Source: Vanessa cardui (lineage: Eukaryota > Arthropoda > Insecta > Lepidoptera > Nymphalidae). Taken from it: a DNA stretch of 64,000 bases. Positions 45,356 through 58,245 of this stretch are shown one piece after another. The stretch is from NCBI RefSeq assembly GCF_905220365.1, contig NC_061138.1, positions 10,245,814 to 10,309,813 of the forward strand. The letters are read 5' to 3'. The stretch's first letter is position 1; every line of letters starts with the position of its first letter. A model generated the notes under the pieces. The model ran no database searches, had not been told where the DNA came from, and was given only the letters and a program-made list of their open reading frames with translations. The position numbers were made by a program, and so were the translations under genes.

Positions 45356-48300
45356 AAGGTATGAATGATGTATAATGGTATGAAAACTCCGTTTTTCGAA
45401 AAAAAATTTTTTTTAACAAGTTTAAATAACGAAACATATCAGAAATACTGAGCATGGGGCGCTTCTTAAGTTGGACAAGTGAGGCACCACGCTGGCCCAG
45501 TTCTGGTTGAAGACAAAACTCTCAACGACTTCACGAAAACTTAAAAAATCTGTACCAATTCGGTACTGCCTTGAAAATATATATATTTTGAATTTGAATT
45601 AATCTCAGGTATCGCGTGACGCACTAAATTTAGTCATATGGACAATTTAATTTCAAGATTATTCATAAAATTATTCAATATGTTATGAAGTGATGTACTA
45701 AATCATACAACCAAGTATACTTTAGCGGTAAATTTATAGCACCAGGTGATCAGTGACAACTTACCATCACCTTACGTGTCGCGTTATGTAGTCAATCATT
45801 AGCAATTAAATATAATACAGACAGTGTACTTTAATTTCATTTAAAAAGTAAACTGTAAGTAATAATTTTCGTATTAATCAATTTATTACTGACGTTTAGA
45901 CTTATGCTTGTTTATTATAAATGACCATTGCTTCAGAGGGAGTTTATTATGAGTGGCCAATCGATCACGAAGTCATGACAAACGAGAGTGTTGCCAGACA
46001 CCTAGAGGCTGAAATATTATATTTATTCGATGTTGCAAGTCGTGTCAACTTGTATAAACGGGCAACCCATAACTCGCGATACATTTTATTGTTGATAGCT
46101 TAAAGTTTGATAAAGGGCACCGCAAAGAGGTTGCAATCAATTAAATTAATAATAACAATTCATTATGGGAACAAATAATATCTCACGGTTTTCATTATGG
46201 GTTTACGATACGCGAGCTTTTGGTCTTGTTCGATAATTATTTTGCAACATTTTACGTTTCACGTTAATGCGGCTACTTTCAAATTATAACTGTTTATTTA
46301 AAGTTTGATTTAATTTTCTCGTGATTATTATTTGAATCCTCTTATAAAAAAATTTTGTTATGTTTTTCATCATTTTTGGTTTACATTATATACAGTCACC
46401 ATAAAGCATTATAAATTCGATTTAAGTTTAGATTTTAGCGATTTTATTTTGGAAATCAGAGCTTATTAAATCTATAAGTTACCTAAATAAGTTTTTGTGA
46501 TTTTTGAGTTCAATTCCAAATCTAAAATCATTGATAAGACAATATAAATGATTTTTTTTAATTTTTTAGTATGAGAGTACATGTAGGCAAATTATTAAAA
46601 TCTTTTTTTAATGTTATATTTTTTTCTGTCAAAACCCGCTTAAATAGTAAACAGTAAATTATGTAAAACCAATTAATAATAAATTGCAATCAGTCTCAGT
46701 ATTTTTTCAGTACTTCCATCAGTCTACACCAGATCAAATTAAACGCAGATACTTTTTAAATACAACCCTTCAAATGCAATCAAATGTTTCACCGGAGCGT
46801 ACAATGATCCCACTCGTCTAACACTTAAAAATTGAAACGACGACAATAGCTGGATTACGTAGCGAAGGTACTTTATACCGATGGGGTAAATCCGACCCAC
46901 CTTTAATTGGTCACTTGACGAAGGTTTGACGATAGTCTTTTTTACCCGCGCATTCACGGGTTGATTGCGGTACGCGGTAGTCTTTTTATTCAATTAAAAA
47001 TATTTACTCTGCAATTTCCACCGGGTTCGCATCCATACCTTGCTATTTCAACAGTCGAGTCCGCATTACAAGTGCCCGTTTCGAAGTCCGAACAGATTTA
47101 TTTTCTGTGTCAATGGCAGACCAATTTAAATAGCATATTCTGAATTTTCGTTTTTTTTTTTAATTTTAATTACAGACTAAGGAACGAATATATAAAGCAT
47201 TGGAAGCTGCTTAACCGATTTAATAAATTCTACTAAATTATATGATATGGCATTTGTCGTTGGTCAATAACACACAGATTAATGAAGTTTATAAAAAATA
47301 TTGAAATATCTTAATTTAATTAAATCAAAAATATACTTTGAATGATCGAGCTTATAGATAATTCTTAGAATTTTTATGTGTACAGCAAAATGCCATTTTT
47401 AATAAATATATATATTGTTATTGTATCCGATATTGATTATTCGTATTGTTTAGGAAATAACTTAAGATTTTTCCCGCGTAAATTAGAAATCAAAATGGCC
47501 GTCATCGTGTAATCGGGAGATTTTTTAACATGATAAAATTTTTCAATCAAACGTTTTATAATAATGGTGAAGCTGTAGGCCATTCATTCATTTTCCCGGT
47601 TTAAAAATAAGGCTTTGTCATTAAAATACAATTTACTCGTGCAAGCAACAAAGTAACACTTAATCGTAAAATGCCCGTAGTATCACAGAATTTATTGCTT
47701 AGGTACGTGAACCAGTTACTATGTGAAATTCATGTTAAATAAATTTACTTTTATGCCCGTAAGATGGTGAAATTTTTGTTCTTTATTTATATAGTCGTAT
47801 TATATCTCTACAAACACGTTGCTCGCTTCTTTATTGTATAGTTTTAATTTGTTGATGATATCCCATAAAATCTATTAGGGTTATTGGATAATCAGGATCT
47901 TTAACGACTCCACAAATTTCTATTGGACTCAAATCTTGTAACATTTTCTTATCATCGTCTGCTAATTCTTATATTTTTGCCTTAAATTATTTATATCTCG
48001 TTGCCGTTTTTGAATGTATTTTATTGGTATTTATAACATTATGTTTAAAGGTTTTGTATATTTCAAGCGCAAGAACAACCGCTTTATTTGCTTTTGCCAA
48101 GTTGCTACCGTTTGCTTTCCCGTTCATTCAGTATATAAGCTGTGAAAACTTCGGATTGACTTCTCCAGATTGTCACGAAGTTTTGACAAACAGACCTAGT
48201 AATTATTTTTTCGCGTAAATAGGTGATAGAATCTTAATGTCAGCCAAAGCCAATAACGCCGTCAGTCTGTAACTGAAATTACACTTACTACCAAGAAATA

Positions 48301-51300
48301 AAACAAAGTTAGTATTATCACAAAATCACTGTGGGGAACCAGCTTTCGCCAGCGCACAGATACGACTTGGAGCCTATTCTTCTGGAACTGCACTTTCCAT
48401 CCAATGAGCGTCATGCGAGAATATGAAAATATAATTTTCGACTACATTGAGAGCAGATTAGACTGAATTTAACGAGAGCATAAAATATCTGGTTAATTAA
48501 AAACCAACCATTTTACTGCCTAGCACTATCACCATATATCTGACTGTCTTAAAATTTACACATTTTATGGAGAAAATAATTCGTTCTCAATTACACACAA
48601 GGCTGTGTAGTGTATCAAATATATAATTTCATGTAATCGAAAACATAAATATACATTCTTATCTAAATGCAAGAAGCCGTTTAAATGTTGCCGCTTTAAT
48701 GTTCTTTCACTTGCGATATTACGGCCATAAAGCTATTTTTAACGCATAAAATAAATAGTCAACTGTACTAAGTTTTTGTGAAGTAATATTACTTGTAAAT
48801 AGTAAAACATTATCAGATGATAGTTGGAATTAAAAGAGGTACGCGTTTATTTTTCATTTATAATGTTATTTTGTATGAAAGAAGTTTTTTTTATTGCTAT
48901 CTTACCATTGACCGTCTTTATGGTAAAAGGTTAAAGGGTCCCGTTGGCTAAGTAAGTGCCATTATTTAAATTCTACACGAAATACATTACTATTTTGTTA
49001 AATAAATGGCGTAGAGTGTTGCCACAAGTAAAATAACTTTCTTATTTTCTACTGGACATAGATAAAATCGATAATTATTCTAACGTCACATTATGAATTC
49101 CAAGAATTCAAATATTTAATTGTAAGGGTATAACGATAAAAATAACATTTAACTTAACAAGATACTGTTACACCCCATCCGTCTCATTTTTTTTAAATAA
49201 ATAAAGCATAAATAATAAACAATATCTCTTTTTCAATGTATAACATATTATAACTCGTCGGTCATTAACCAAAAGAATACATTTTTGCAATGATGTTGTA
49301 GTAAAAAGATATGTTATTAACGCGCAAATTCAGAGAAATGAAGTGAAGACTAGAAAACGTCCTAATTGGGACGTTTGCCTTTAGTTGTTTTACGTAGTAA
49401 TACGTTATAATACATCATAACTACGTAGTTATACGTTTTGCGTAATTAAAATATCTAGTTATCCCTTTTACTTATTGTTTTTATCAAGCTATCCTTTTTA
49501 CTTTTAACGAAATTTAAAAATAAACTAAAATAAACGGTCACCGGCGCGGCACACTTTTTTCTGTTGTTTAATATGGATATAACATATCTGTTTATTAGAA
49601 TATCATTGCATTTTTGTAAATGTGTGCTTCTATGATCTGCATGAAACAATTGAAAAACTCACAGATAATTTATTTTTCATTACGTTTTAGAATAATTAAT
49701 CTTTGCTTATCTATAAACAATACTCATACAAGTATAAACTCTTCTAGTTACTTGTAAAGGAAATTTTAATTCAATGGGATGATAGGCTTTACTGGTATCT
49801 CAATCGCGAAATTTTGACAGCCGACTTACGGCGCCATTTTGATAATTGTATCCCATTACAATTAATTTAGTCAATGTGATCTACATTGAGTTTCACGTTT
49901 TTTCTTACAGAATATCTGTAATGGTTACAAAATGTTTGATCGAAAGGACATATACAAATATAATTTACAGCAAAATGTTTAGTCAGTGGAGATGATTTAA
50001 AAATGAAATAAAATAATTAATTATATATGGAATACGTATTCTATGCGGTTCTGCTATGGGTATCATTATATACTCGTGACTTCCTGACAGTCATAGCTAC
50101 GGAAGTGAGCGAGACGAGACACGCTAAAAGATGCATGCGTTGCATTTCGTAAAACCTTATATGGTGCTTAGATTCATTTGCAATTTTCAATTTATTTATT
50201 TAATTATAATAATCTTATTCAAATTTATGGAAATCTCTTTATACTTTAGTTAATTGATAGATTTTCAATGATTTCATTATTTTATCTTTGTAATCATGTA
50301 ACTCTAACTGCCTGCAGAAATTTCGTTACGCTAAAAGACCAGTAATATATGTGAATGTATACATAAATGCGTATTTTCCTCAATATCATAGTTGATTGGG
50401 AATCAACGAGTGCAGAACGAAAGGTTACAAGCGCTTTCCGAGACACGTATCACTACTGAGAAAAAATCTACAACTATTATATTTAAGTGACAGTTATTGT
50501 AGACTAATTATAAGTATGGTATAGTAATAACAGCATTGGGATATAGAAACGAACTTAATTGTAAGAAGGAATAGTAAATTATACTTATAAAAAAAAAATA
50601 AGTTTTTGTTATTTTATTATTATTTTAAAAAACCAATCAACTCCGTTTTCTGAGGAGAAGTATGAATTTCAATATTATTTTCTATTGGAGAATTATAAAT
50701 AAAAATGTAGCATATGAAAACTAATTGGTTGCGGATTTCAATTCGCATTATTCAGTTGAGGTTTTCTTATTTTAAGTATAATAAATTAATAATATTTTAC
50801 GCTCCTATTCTATTATTTAAAAATATGACCCCTAATTACGATCAACATGAAAATGACCATTAAAATCATTATAAATAATTTATATTGGACGTAAAAAATA
50901 CGAATTTATGGGATGGTCATTATTGGTGCTTCTATAAATAATCTATGCCTTGTATCTATTCGATTAAATAAATAAATGTGTATATAATAAAACACATGGT
51001 GGTCTCTGGGGACTTGAAGGCATTTGCCTCAAGGGCTTTAACGCTTATGGTAATTGCTACATATTCTGATGATGTTTTTTAAGCGTTTATTAAAACAATC
51101 GTTATAAATCAGGTATATTGTACTAGTCAATATCTTTTGTATTCAAATCATGGTGCTTGGTTTAATGTATCGTTGACTAATAATGTAGGCGTTAATATTT
51201 TAAACAAGTCCGACTTTATACATTGATTATAATATAGAATCGATCATTACTATTTATGGATGTTTTAGATTGGTTTTGTAATAAAAATACAATGTTAATA

Positions 51301-51810
51301 ATGTCGTAAATTATAAACAGTGTATTTTCATACTTTTAATTTATTTTGGAAAAATTAAAGGTTTAAAACAGATTTATTTTGTGTCTGATAAAGTGTTCTT
51401 GTGCTTGAAATGTTGCATATATAGGCTACCTTTTGTTAATTTAAGAGTTAAAGGTTATTGTAGACAATTATATTTCTGGTTAAAAAGACTTTTTAGAAGT
51501 TTTTGTGTTACGAAACGTCTTTTTGTCTACATTGCTTTCTCTCACATTACTAAACAAATACTTTAAAAATCCATTTTATATATACTTTAAACATCATTTT
51601 ACAATTTTGTCTTAAATTTAAATTTTTGCTTTTATAATAGTAGATTGTATCCAAGTATATACAAAGCATACCAATAAGGAAAGCCTATTTCTACTAAAGG
51701 ATCTTTTAAGGTTGATGATTGATAGATAAGAAGTAAATGACAAATTTAGTCTATTCTACATTTAACCGTAGAATTTTCTTTTTCTGTCATTTATATAAGT
51801 GTGTGTTATA
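45356..51810. other. Intergenic sequence, no gene supported
   Basis: 6.4 kb without a supportable exon. Candidate regulatory blocks by composition are 46100-46260 and 48660-48760. A possible small MITE lies at 49758-49866, where ATGGGAT-containing ends face each other. Confidence 0.4.
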
Positions 51811-51814
51811 GATA

Positions 51815-51970
51815 TCCATTGGCGCTGTAAGAAATATTAACCATTCCAACCTTGGGTGTTAAGTTAAGGTGTTTACTGGAACGTAATAATACTAAGCATT
51901 GCAACAGTAATGGCGGTAGAATATCTGATGAGTAGACCCAGATGAACTAGCATAAAGTTCTACCACAAAA
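51815..51970 (-). mobile_element. Decayed SINE-like retroposon, minus strand
   Basis: 'GGCGCTGTAAGAAATATTAA', 'ccattccaaccttggg' and 'gcggtagaatatctgatgag' are reversed blocks of the 14165 family, heavily altered. Confidence 0.5.
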
Positions 51971-52780
51971 TGACTAATTAAAAACAACTCGCGATATAAA
52001 AAAGAAAAAAATATCCGATCAATTGAAAACTCTTTATTGGGAACTCAGCTGAATGTAAAATGAAATGTTAACGAAATAATTATTTTCGATACGGTATCAA
52101 TAACAGTTGTGACATTTGTGTCTTGCAAGTAATATTTTCGTGTAGATAAGACAGTGGTGTAATGCAAATGATAAATAGGCCTCTTATTAGTGAACTTTGG
52201 TACCAGGAATCTTTATAATTCATCAGTTAATATCGAAACTTGCAACCTATGACCACTAGGTGTGGTTAGACTAGACTAGGCTTGCCATAAATTGCTGTAA
52301 TTTGCCGTAAAGTCTTTCTAATTGATTTATCGAATTAAATAATCTCAATAATTATTGCTCTCCATGTATTTTGGAATACATTATCATTAAATTTAAATTT
52401 AAAATTAATTAAGAATGACAAATTAATTTCATATGGTTTATTTCTTTACAAAATATACATAGTAATGTTCTTAACTGTTCTACCAAAAATAGAATACTTT
52501 AATGTATAAAATCTGCTTTGGTTTCAATAATATTATTTCAGTCACAAATTTCTAATATCAGACTGACCATTTGAGATCAGTATTCATATGAAAATTCAGA
52601 ATAGGTACTCATTTTATGACATATTATAGAAGTGAAAAAATATTGTAAAATGTAATATAGGCTAGACTTGCATAGCAAAAAGCCTTAACGCCCAATTTTG
52701 TCCACATACAATATGAGTAAGAGATATATGTATTTGCGATTTTATTTCTTGGAATTAAGTAATCTTAAGTTGAATTGATT

Positions 52781-52859
52781 TTAATGATTTGTTATTTTGT
52801 TAATTTGTATTGCCATCGTTTTGATGGCAATACAAATTAACAAAATAACAAATCATTAA
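52781..52859. repeat. Perfect 37-bp hairpin
   Basis: Arm 52781-52817 is the exact reverse complement of 52823-52859, with a 5-base loop GTTTT. The top of the stem reads GTATTGCCATC / GATGGCAATAC. No TE termini flank it. Length and perfection are far beyond chance for AT-rich DNA. Confidence 0.93.
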
Positions 52860-53089
52860 CTTGTTCTATCATTAACTTATTTGGCACAAACATGTAATGT
52901 AAGTCGAAAGATTGATAGAGCAGATGAGATCTAGAGTCAAATTCAAAATTCAACTTTCTAAGTTGAAGTACAAGAAGTTGTGTTTATCTTTCATTTTTCA
53001 CAAACTTGCGTTTGTTTGTCTTTTTAGGTGTTTCAATCTACTAAGTCGATTTTGATATACTTCCTTCTGTCCAACAAGAGCGTTTAAAT

Positions 53090-53355
53090 TGTCCACTGCT
53101 GGGCTAACTCCTCCTCCTCCTTTAACGAGAAGGTTTGAAACCTATTTCACCACGCTGTTCCAATGCGGGTTGGTGGAATACCCATGTCGCAGAATTTCTA
53201 TGAAATAAGACACATGCAGGTTTCCTTCACCGCCGAGCAAGAGATGAATAAACACAAATTAAGCACATGAAATTTCAGTGGTGCTTGCCCGGGTTTGAAT
53301 CTGAAATCATCGGTTAAGATGAACGCGTTCTAACCACTGGGCCATCTCGGCTATC
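53090..53355 (-). mobile_element. tRNA-derived SINE, minus-strand copy
   Basis: Complete body without the (CAA)n tail: 'ctgctgggctaactcctcctcc', 'gtggaatacccatgtcgcag', 'cactgggccatctcggct'. Imperfect flanking repeat TTCTGTCCAACAAG / TTCTGCCCAATGAAG suggests an old target-site duplication. Confidence 0.78.
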
Positions 53356-54056
53356 AAAAATATTCTTCTGCCCAATGAAGTCAATTTACACGTTAATTCA
53401 GGTCCGATTAGAATGCTTTGTCATATTACCTTGAACTAATTCTACAATTAAAACACCTAGAATTGTTTCAAGACAATAGCAATTAACTCATGAACACATG
53501 AAATTTTGTATAATAAAAGTCTGTATGTAATAAATGTCTACTTAATTTTTTAAATTAAAATAACTCATTACTTATAAAACGAGCAATTATTGTTCTATGT
53601 CCACGTGTGACATCATACAATTATGGTAAGCCTCGTAACGGAAAATGCTTAGTATAAAATATGGTTGTACATAATCGACTTGTAATCCTTTCTACAATAA
53701 TGAAATCCTTGGATAAATGGCTTGTTATTTAAACCCCCCGCTTATTATTAATGTGAACACAAATCTTATAGATAACTGAATATATTATGTATTTAAATGT
53801 TTTCTAAATGATTGGAAGACATCAATTGCATGGAGTTATGTATGTTGTTGTTTAATTGAAATAATTCATGTAATGATTATTGTTATTTAAATTTAATGTG
53901 CGTCTGTTATTGAGTATGAATTTACTACTATTGTTTTTTATATAAGACATGCTGTGCCGCGCGCTCTCACCTGCTGTCTATTAGAATTATACATGACTGT
54001 TTTATACACATAATGAATACTTAAGTAACAGTTCGTATTTTTTATACAAAAAAAGG

Positions 54057-54245
54057 TAGGCTGACTGGCAAATGGTCCTTTTGATTGTATAGTCACCACC
54101 ATCCATAGACATTTTAGGAAATAATGATTAGCCCTTAGATTCTCTAAAATTGCTTACTTAACCTCGTTGAAACGTACGAGATGATTTGTCCTTGTGCCTG
54201 TAATTACACTGGCTCACTTACCGTTCCAACCTGAACACGAAATGT
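54057..54245 (-). mobile_element. Decayed SINE-like retroposon, minus strand
   Basis: 'gcctgtaattacactggctcact' at about 54195-54217 and a corrupted 'ggcaaatggtcc..tagtcaccacc' block identify a reversed old copy of the 14165 family. Confidence 0.6.
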
Positions 54246-55900
54246 ATAAGCCTGAGTTTTGAACCCACAATAGATATACGTTTAAAACGCGGGCGAATGT
54301 GATAGTTGTAACGGGTTTTTTTATAGTAAGTAATTTCCAAGTATGTGAAAAATATACAGATTATAGATATGTGAATAGTTTTAATACAAATAATATGAGT
54401 TTATACGTAAGAATCGGGGTCGCAGTGTAAATGAATAAACGTTTAATTAATTATAAGGTTGAAATAATCAAGTTTTTAAAGCCTAAAACCATTATAACAT
54501 CCTAAAAGCTTACGACATAACTGGCAACGTATTTGAAAACTCGATAACAATCTCAATAAAATATTCACATGATACGACAGGATGCGATGCAGCGCTGTCC
54601 CAACTCTTTAGTGGTTAATTATATGAGACCAGGTTTGTTATTCTTCACGCATCTAGCCGGTAGTCCTGCCGCAAATGTGTATGAAACGTTGCCTATTCAG
54701 AAATATAACTGCTTGAATAGCTACATTTGAAAAACAACCATATATAACAAGTTATAAAGTCCTTTTTCAAAAGCTAATTGTGTATCATATGTTCTTTAAT
54801 GATCAAGGAAGTTGACTCAATATTACTTGCGCTGGCGCACCTGCCCTGCTTGAGTAATCGAGGATTCGTTTTGAGACGTTTATTTAAGAGTTCTATTCCA
54901 TTATATAATACAGTAGCGATGTGTTATAAGTCGTGAAGCAAAAAATGATGATAAAGTATAAAAGTCGTTGAAAGCTTAAGTCATACATATAACAACATTT
55001 TAAAAAGATAAAGCGTTCAGGTTACTTACGAAAAAGGTATAAAGACGCCACTAAACAGCAGAAACATATAATTAAACATAGCAGTAGACATTTTAATTTT
55101 ATGTTACATTTTTTGCAATTAAAAACAATTTAGTACGTTTATTCGTGAAACGCCTGTGCTTAATTAATGTTGAATTTAAAAGATAAGAATTGTATTTAAT
55201 TACACAACAAGAAAACTGTTGAATAAAGATCAAGTATTCATATATTTAAAAAATAAATAAAAATAAATTTAAACAAAACAGCTATCAGTACAAGGCTCGT
55301 TCGTAAGGTGCAACGTAAAGAAAGTTTCCGGCGAATGGTCTATCTTTATGCATGAGGCTTATCAATTTGTTGTCAGCCGCGCTTACAATTTAATATGAGG
55401 CACATAATTACAGACTTGCATTTACATATTGACTGACGTACTTTAGCTTTTAATGCAGAGTTATAAGCATTTTGATCTCAGCCAAAGATAGACCGAAGCT
55501 AGATAGTATATCAATTAAATAGCTTCATTAAATAGATTCGACTTAACGATAGTTACAAGTAATTGTAGAGTATATTATCATATATTATATCATAAATTGA
55601 TTCGATAAATAAATTGACAGATACAATAAAAACTTAGTTTGCGGCAATCGCTTATTATTATAAATATTGTGTAAGAATATACAACAATGGATGAATAATG
55701 TTTTGTATTTGTTCGTGTTACTTTATAAACCATTTTTAAGGCAATCTTAAAAATATGTCTACAACTTATTTAAATTCCAGTTGTATGCTTTACTAGTTTT
55801 TAGGGCTATTGATTTCGAGTTCCTAGATTTAAGGGCTATTAAGATGATATTGAGTTCTTCTCTCCTGAAATTTTAAGTTGAGAACGTATTCGTAACTAGT
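54246..55900. other. Intergenic sequence, nothing recognised
   Basis: AT-rich, no exon, hairpin or repeat family recognised. Confidence 0.4.
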
Positions 55901-55904
55901 TGTC

Positions 55905-56094
55905 ACCCGCAGCTTTACTCGTTTTAGGGGTTGGTTGTCATGTATTAGGCCAAAAACATACACCATGTCCTTTTTTAAAGCTCAAGTTTGCATCACACTA
56001 AATTTCATCAAATTTCGTTTTTTGGTTTGGTCTTGAAATAGCGACAGGCAGACAGACAGATTTACTTTTCACGTTTATAATATTAATATAGATT
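55905..56094. mobile_element. Decayed repeat ending in TTATAATATTAATATAGAT, copy 2
   Basis: Shares the 'gacagacagatttacttttcacg' block and terminal TTATAATATTAATATAGAT with 15190-15321; also shows 'tcacccgcagctttactcg', typical of lepidopteran element ends. Confidence 0.5.
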
Positions 56095-58010
56095 ACGTAG
56101 TTCGGAAAACATGTGAAGTCGTTGGTGGCTCAAACTCTTTCGTTTCGGTCCGGATTGATCCTGTCATCGGATTAAGAGAGTGACGAAATGTTAAGCGTAT
56201 ATGTGTGAGAAAACACACACATTTGTCCTCTATAATATTCCACGCACTATAATTTATTGTTCAGGACGATATCGCATTGGATCTGAAACAGCATTGAAAT
56301 ATCTCTTTTTTAATATTAATTATCTTTATTTAAGAATTATTTCATCAAAACTACATATTAATACATTAAATAAATAAATGTAAGTTTCGCATACGAAATA
56401 TACATAACTTTTGCCCGTGCAAGTACAAACGTAATGATAGCAATTAATTTGAAAATTAAACATGTAATTTATTTACGACGTGCTATCCAGGAAGATATCA
56501 ATTAAGGAAATAATTCAAATAAACACTGCAGTCGTCGGCATAGGTGAAGTTACGGAAATCAATTAAACGGATGCTTATAGAGAAATTAACGAACAGCATT
56601 TGAATGGAAATTTAAATTGTACTTATTCCCGCCCCCGGCCTTTCCCTTTATAAGGAGGGAGTCGTCAGGTATTAGGTCATAAGTTATCTCTATTCCAAAT
56701 TTAAAATATTATCGTTCTATTAAAAATATATTATTTTATGGCATTTATTAGAATTGTTATACAGGTATGTGTATCTCAAACCAACGCAGTAATATAAAAT
56801 GCAGCAGTGTGTGTATGCTCGGCTGTTTTATTTTCTCACACTGCAATGCCATTTCTAATTTACTCTCGAATCAAGGGCTCTACGATACAGTAAATTATTG
56901 TTTTTCGTACGCGGTGCGGATGCGTGCTCGGCAGTACGTTCTCGATTACCATGCGTAATTGCAGTTGCCCCGTGCATCACAGCCTTCCCCGTAACTTATT
57001 TGGTGTGAAATGAGAACAATTTGACTCGCGCAAGATTTATGGCCGAAGATAATGACCTTCTAGGTAGTCCCGGCAAATTGTTTTACTTTGGTCTTCGCAG
57101 TTGATAAGGGTTATTGAGTTGCGATGGGCCCGCTGTCAAAACAAAAGGAACACGTTCGCTGAGCAATTTGTGTGATCGTATCATTCGCTCGAGAGCACGT
57201 CCTGTCCGAAATCGAAAATTATTTATTTAAAAATCCATTATGAAAATTTATGTTCGCGTAATCTCTAATTTTATAGCACCGTTTTGTCGAAAACCTATTG
57301 AATTGCATTTTGTTTGATTTTTTTTTTGTGTAGGTATAATTTGGTAAAATGTTTCATTTGAAAAATTGTATACATAATTTATCTTTTAAAAGTGTATCAT
57401 AACCGCAAAATGGATAAATAATGATTCTTTGCAACAATCGTAAGCAAATAAACGAAGAACAACTTTGAATTTATATCATACCTAGACAGAGATAATTTTT
57501 ATTTTTAAAAATGTCAGCTAACTGTAAAATGTTAAATCGTATAATTAAAATATAGAAGTATTCATGCCGTAATTATTCTAATTACAATGGTTACAATTCC
57601 GATCTTATTTCCCTCAAAGCTGACACGGCGCTGATGGCACGGCTTAAACCCGACTGTGCCTGAAGCGTTATCAACAATAATCATTGGTAGCACATTTCAA
57701 AGTCAGTTAACTGATCTTTAAGTGACAGTACTGGAAGCTAGAATAAAGTTTGTAGGGTATTTGTGTTAATTTAACATTTCGAACTAATTTCTCTTCAGGG
57801 TATGATTTCTGAGTTATTTTCACCGTTTTATAAAAATATTATTTTTAGTTGACACATTTTGACTTATTCGAAATTTGTATATTTTAATAGCTGTTATTGG
57901 TAATTTAAAAATGTCGTTGCCAAACAGTATTCATCATATTGATACTTTTGATTGTTAATCATTTTTGTGTCTAAATATATTTCTTTACGTTATTGATATA
58001 AGCTTTTATT
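56095..58010. other. Intergenic sequence with a GC-richer block at 56560-57230
   Basis: No gene supported. The block at 56560-57230 has locally raised GC, and a 63-codon frame at 56767 that I take to be chance. It could be conserved regulatory DNA; comparison is needed to tell. Confidence 0.4.
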
Positions 58011-58014
58011 CTGA

Positions 58015-58245
58015 GCTGAGATGGCCCAGTGGTCAGAACGCGTGCATCTTAACCGATGACTGCGAGTTCAAACCCAGGCAAGCACCACTATTTTATGTGC
58101 TTAATTTGTGTTTATATTTCCTGTGAAACCTGCACGTGTCTAATTTCATCGAAATTCTGCAGCATGTGCATTCCACCAACCTGCATTGCTGCTGGCGCTG
58201 CCGCTGTCCTTATCCCAGCAGTGGGAAATTTACAGGCTGTTACTT
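58015..58245 (+). mobile_element. tRNA-derived SINE, plus-strand copy
   Basis: Head GAGCTGAGATGGCCCAGTGG, 'tgcgagttcaaacccaggcaagcaccact' B-box region, 'cctgcacgtgtctaatttcatcg', and 'cccagcagtgggaaatttacag' near the 3' end. One of the best-preserved copies here. Confidence 0.82.

Noticed and set aside
45921..46103. 60-codon plus-strand ORF with mixed composition
   Set aside because: No homology recognised, no splice or UTR context; consistent with chance.
56767..56958. 63-codon ORF in a GC-richer block
   Set aside because: No recognisable domain; raised GC lowers stop frequency, so an ORF of this length is expected.
58015..58090. tRNA-like A and B boxes
   Set aside because: They belong to the head of a SINE; no cloverleaf with a full acceptor stem can be drawn.
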